Origin: Clostridia bacterium
GTDB taxonomy: Bacteria; Bacillota; Clostridia; UBA1381
Assembly: GCA_017420825.1 (NCBI GenBank)
Contig: JAFQNU010000096.1
Span: 1 to 9,076, forward strand
Length of the DNA stretch: 9,076 nucleotides
Reading direction: 5' to 3'
The notes below the pieces were generated by a model. It did not search any database. It was not told the origin of the DNA and was given only the letters and a program-made list of their open reading frames with translations. Shown here piece by piece: positions 6,580-9,076 of this stretch; the stretch's first letter is position 1; every line of letters begins with the position of its first letter. The translations under genes were made by a program, and so were the position numbers.

Positions 6580-6605
6580 AAAAGGGCGACGTTGGTCGCC
6601 CTTTT
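6580..6605 (-). terminator. Stem-loop between dnaK and dnaJ (possible attenuating terminator or processing/stability element)
   Basis: On the minus strand AAAAGGGCGAC pairs perfectly with GTCGCCCTTTT around a CAAC loop, giving an 11-base-pair stem starting 5 bases after the dnaK stop. Only four T residues follow, all within the stem, before GAGCG, so full termination is unlikely. A leaky terminator or an mRNA end-protecting hairpin would both fit higher DnaK than DnaJ levels. Confidence 0.7.
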
Positions 6606-6610
6606 ACGAT

Positions 6611-8479
6611 TTAGTTGTTATCGTTATCTACTTCTCTGTAATCAGCCTCATACACATTGCTGTCATTTGCACCATTTTGTGCATTTCCTGCTGCACCCTG
6701 TGCAAAGTCCTCAGGATTAAATCCTGCTCCGCCCTGTGCTCCCTGTGGGTTAGCCTGCTGATAGAGCTTTTCAGAAATCTTATAGAATGCCTGCTGAAGG
6801 TTATCAGTTGCCTGCTTAATAGCCTCAGAGTCTGTTCCCTTCAATGCCTCATTAACCTTATCAATTTCAGCTTTAATGGTTGCCTTGTCTGCCTCGTCAA
6901 CCTTATCGCCAAGCTCGTTTAGAGTTCTTTCAGCCTGTGATACTGCACTCTCAGCATTGTTTCTTGTCTCAACCTCTTCTTTACGCTTCTTATCCTCTTC
7001 TGCGTACTTTTCAGCCTCTTTAACTGCTCTGTCGATATCCTCATCACTAAGATTTGAAGATGATGTGATTGTGATTTTCTGCTCGTTGCCTGTTGCCATA
7101 TCCTTAGCTGATACCTTAACAATACCGTTAGCGTCTATATCAAAAGTAACTTCAATCTGCGGTACACCTCTTGGAGCAGGAGCTATGCCTGTTAAGCTGA
7201 AGCGTCCGAGAGTCTTATTGTACTGTGCCATTTCTCTCTCACCCTGCAATACGTGTACTTCAACACTTGTCTGTCCGTCTGCAGCTGTTGAGAAGATTTG
7301 AGATTTCTTTGTAGGAATAGTTGTATTTCTTTCAATAAGCTTTGTGAATACACCGCCCATTGTTTCAATACCGAGTGACAACGGAGTAACGTCCAATAAC
7401 AACAAGTCCTTAACGTCGCCGCCCAATACACCTGCCTGAACAGCCGCACCGATTGCAACACACTCGTCAGGATTGATGCCCTTGTGTGGCTCCTGTCCCA
7501 TTTCGTTTTTAACAGCTTCCTGTACAGCAGGTATTCTTGAAGAACCGCCGACCAATAAAACCTTATCAATATCGCCCTTTGAAAGACCTGCGTCATTCAT
7601 TGCGTTTCTGATACATGTAATAGTCTTTTGTACCAAATCTGCTGTTAAATCATCAAACTTAGCCTTTGTAAGTGTTATATCAAGATGCTTTGGTCCTGTT
7701 GCATCTGCTGTGATAAACGGAAGATTGATATTTGATGTTGTCATACCTGACAATTCTATCTTTGACTTTTCTGCAGCCTCTTTTAATCTCTGCATAGCCA
7801 TCTTATCACTTGTTAAGTCAACACCTGTTTCCTTCTTAAATTCTTCAACAAGGTATTTTATAATTCTTTCGTCAAAATCGTCACCGCCGAGATGTGTATC
7901 ACCGTTTGTTGATAAAACTTCAAATACACCGTCACCAATCTCAAGGATAGATACGTCGAATGTACCGCCGCCGAGGTCATATATCATGACCTTCTGGTCG
8001 TTATCGTTCATTCCGTATGCAAGTGCTGCAGCTGTTGGCTCGTTTATAATTCTCAATACCTCAAGACCTGCTATTTTACCTGCATCCTTGGTTGCCTGTC
8101 TCTGTGAATCGCTGAAATATGCAGGAACTGTGATAACTGCCTGTGATACTGTCTCACCTAGATAGCTTTCTGCATCCTGCTTTAGCTTGGTTAATATCAT
8201 TGCTGAAATTTCGGGAGGTGTATATGATTTATCATCTATATTTACTGAATAGTTTTCTCCCATGTGTCTTTTAATTGACATGATTGTTCTGTCAGCATTT
8301 GTTACTGCCTGACGTTTTGCAACCTGACCAACTATTCTTTCTCCGTTTTTCTGAAATGCTACAACTGATGGAGTTGTTCTTGCGCCTTCAGAGTTTGCAA
8401 TAACCGCAGGATTACCGCCTTCGATAACCGCTACGCATGAGTTTGTTGTACCTAAGTCAATTCCTATAATTTTTCCCAT
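6611..8479 (-). CDS. dnaK: Chaperone protein DnaK (Hsp70)
   Basis: This is a 622-residue Hsp70, an ATP-driven cytoplasmic chaperone that folds new and stress-damaged proteins with DnaJ and GrpE. The ATPase domain has the phosphate-1 loop GIDLGTTNSC (6-15), IINEPTAAALAYG (144-156), phosphate-2 YDLGGGTFD (167-175) and the adenosine motif VGGSSRIP (310-317). The interdomain linker DLLLLDVTP is at 358-366. A beta-sandwich substrate-binding domain, an alpha-helical lid (about 480-575) and a Gly/Ala/Asn-rich tail ending EADYREVDNDNN follow. The short length fits Gram-positive DnaK. The start is ATG 8479-8477, because GGAGG (8492-8488) lies 8 bases upstream and the N-terminus MGKIIGIDLGTT is canonical. 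An ATG at 8530 would add 17 unlikely residues and has no usable ribosome binding site. grpE ends 54 bases upstream. Confidence 0.98.
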   Translation of the reverse strand: MGKIIGIDLGTTNSCVAVIEGGNPAVIANSEGARTTPSVVAFQKNGERIVGQVAKRQAVTNADRTIMSIKRHMGENYSVNIDDKSYTPPEISAMILTKLKQDAESYLGETVSQAVITVPAYFSDSQRQATKDAGKIAGLEVLRIINEPTAAALAYGMNDNDQKVMIYDLGGGTFDVSILEIGDGVFEVLSTNGDTHLGGDDFDERIIKYLVEEFKKETGVDLTSDKMAMQRLKEAAEKSKIELSGMTTSNINLPFITADATGPKHLDITLTKAKFDDLTADLVQKTITCIRNAMNDAGLSKGDIDKVLLVGGSSRIPAVQEAVKNEMGQEPHKGINPDECVAIGAAVQAGVLGGDVKDLLLLDVTPLSLGIETMGGVFTKLIERNTTIPTKKSQIFSTAADGQTSVEVHVLQGEREMAQYNKTLGRFSLTGIAPAPRGVPQIEVTFDIDANGIVKVSAKDMATGNEQKITITSSSNLSDEDIDRAVKEAEKYAEEDKKRKEEVETRNNAESAVSQAERTLNELGDKVDEADKATIKAEIDKVNEALKGTDSEAIKQATDNLQQAFYKISEKLYQQANPQGAQGGAGFNPEDFAQGAAGNAQNGANDSNVYEADYREVDNDNN

Positions 8480-8487
8480 TTTAAATT

Positions 8488-8492
8488 CCTCC
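8488..8492 (-). promoter_or_regulatory. Ribosome binding site of dnaK
   Basis: GGAGG on the minus strand, 8 bases before ATG 8479, fixes the dnaK start and rules out the longer frame from 8530. Confidence 0.85.
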
Positions 8493-8533
8493 AAATTAAT
8501 TTTATTAAATGTTTCCGGAAAATTAGCCATTCC

Positions 8534-9055
8534 CTAATTAGCTACTTTTACCATACTGTATCTGACTACACGTTCATTTTTGTATATGTAGCCTTTTTGT
8601 AATTCCTCGACTACTGTGTTGTCTGTTACTGTTTCGTCCTCAATATGCATAACTGCATTATGCACATTCGGGTCAAATTCCTCACCTACTGCCTTAATCG
8701 GTGTAACATCAAGCTTTGTCAATATGTCTGACATCTGCTTTTTAACTAATTCAACACCCTCTAAAACCTTCTTGGCTTCCTCTGTTTCAACTGTTATTGA
8801 AACGGCTCTGTCAAGATTATCACTTACCTCCAAAAACAGGTTTACTGTGTCAATAACTGCGTCTGCATATCTTGCATCCTTTTCCTTTAGCGTTCTTTTC
8901 TGATAATTATCAAATTCTGCATAAAGACGCATATATTTGTCTTCCCATTCCTTGATTTTACCTTCAAGCTCGGCTTTTTCATCAACAACTTCTTCCTCTT
9001 TTTGAGTTTCCTCTTCAATTATTTCCTCATTTTCAAGTTCTTTTTCCTTAGCCAT
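8534..9055 (-). CDS. grpE: Nucleotide exchange factor GrpE
   Basis: This is a 173-residue dimeric co-chaperone that releases ADP from DnaK and so resets the chaperone cycle. The N-terminus is very acidic (residues 1-30, mostly Glu/Lys/Val), followed by a long helix for dimerisation with the family pattern KYMRLYAEFDNYQKRTLKE (39-57). The C-terminal beta domain that contacts DnaK contains GEEFDPNVHNAVMHIED and ends with LQKGYIYKNERVVRYSMVKV, both typical. Length is normal. GAGGG lies 6 bases before the ATG. It is the first complete gene of the chaperone operon in view; in Clostridia hrcA, the CIRCE-binding repressor, commonly precedes it, but only 21 bases upstream are present and no CIRCE element can be seen. 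Confidence 0.97.
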   Translation of the reverse strand: MAKEKELENEEIIEEETQKEEEVVDEKAELEGKIKEWEDKYMRLYAEFDNYQKRTLKEKDARYADAVIDTVNLFLEVSDNLDRAVSITVETEEAKKVLEGVELVKKQMSDILTKLDVTPIKAVGEEFDPNVHNAVMHIEDETVTDNTVVEELQKGYIYKNERVVRYSMVKVAN

Positions 9056-9076
9056 TTCTATCCCTCACTTTCTCCA

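Noticed and set aside
7473..8165. A 230-codon plus-strand open frame
   Set aside because: It lies wholly opposite dnaK, its translation has no family resemblance, and dnaK is unmistakable on the other strand. It is a shadow frame.
8512..8521. TTTCCGGAAA palindrome in the grpE-dnaK gap
   Set aside because: It is a 10-base palindrome with no room for a loop and no T-tract. It is too short to call a regulatory site.
8480..8530. Longer DnaK starting at ATG 8530
   Set aside because: It would add 17 residues not found in DnaK proteins and lacks a spaced ribosome binding site, whereas GGAGG fits ATG 8479.
9056..9076. Possible end of hrcA or a CIRCE element upstream of grpE
   Set aside because: Only 21 bases are available, holding little beyond the grpE ribosome binding site. 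hrcA is expected from other Clostridia but cannot be supported here.
1..9076. CRISPR arrays, tRNA or rRNA genes, insertion sequences, attachment sites
   Set aside because: I looked on both strands and saw no regular repeat-spacer pattern, no tRNA-like cloverleaf, no transposase or integrase, and no paired terminal repeats.

Overview
The window looks like chromosomal DNA of a low-GC anaerobic Firmicute (Bacillota, class Clostridia). This rests on the gene order grpE-dnaK-dnaJ, strong purine-rich ribosome binding sites, near-consensus sigma-A promoters with T-rich spacers, a Y-family polymerase paired with a YolD-like protein, and a two-subunit-type Fe-S fumarase subunit. I cannot name a genus from the sequence alone. 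All genes lie on the minus strand except one acyltransferase.

Right part (4866-9076, minus): grpE, dnaK, dnaJ and a fumarate hydratase beta-type subunit are read in that order. The first three form the DnaK chaperone machine: DnaK binds substrate, DnaJ delivers it and stimulates ATP hydrolysis, and GrpE exchanges nucleotide. A perfect stem-loop sits between dnaK and dnaJ. The fumarase subunit starts 10 bases after dnaJ and has no alpha subunit beside it. The promoter of this operon, and any hrcA gene, lie beyond base 9076.

Middle (3521-4883): a plus-strand membrane acyltransferase has its own extended -10 promoter. It ends against the fumarase gene at a hairpin that can terminate transcription from both sides. 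The 264-base divergent region between it and the antiporter carries two outward-facing promoters and, between them, nested inverted repeats with no assigned role.

Left part (1-3520, minus): a CPA2-type cation/proton antiporter stands as a single-gene unit with promoter and terminator. Next comes a probable operon: a UmuC-like Y-family DNA polymerase with a beta-clamp motif, an overlapping YolD-like partner, and the first 45 codons of a probable ClC-family chloride channel running off the window. The polymerase promoter is close to consensus, but I see no LexA box of the Bacillus type.

Most of the window is ordinary housekeeping content and I see no clear new defence, mobile or biosynthetic system. 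The points most worth checking are the fumarase beta subunit placed in the dnaK operon, the structured divergent intergenic region, the dnaK-dnaJ stem-loop, and the polymerase-YolD-channel grouping.
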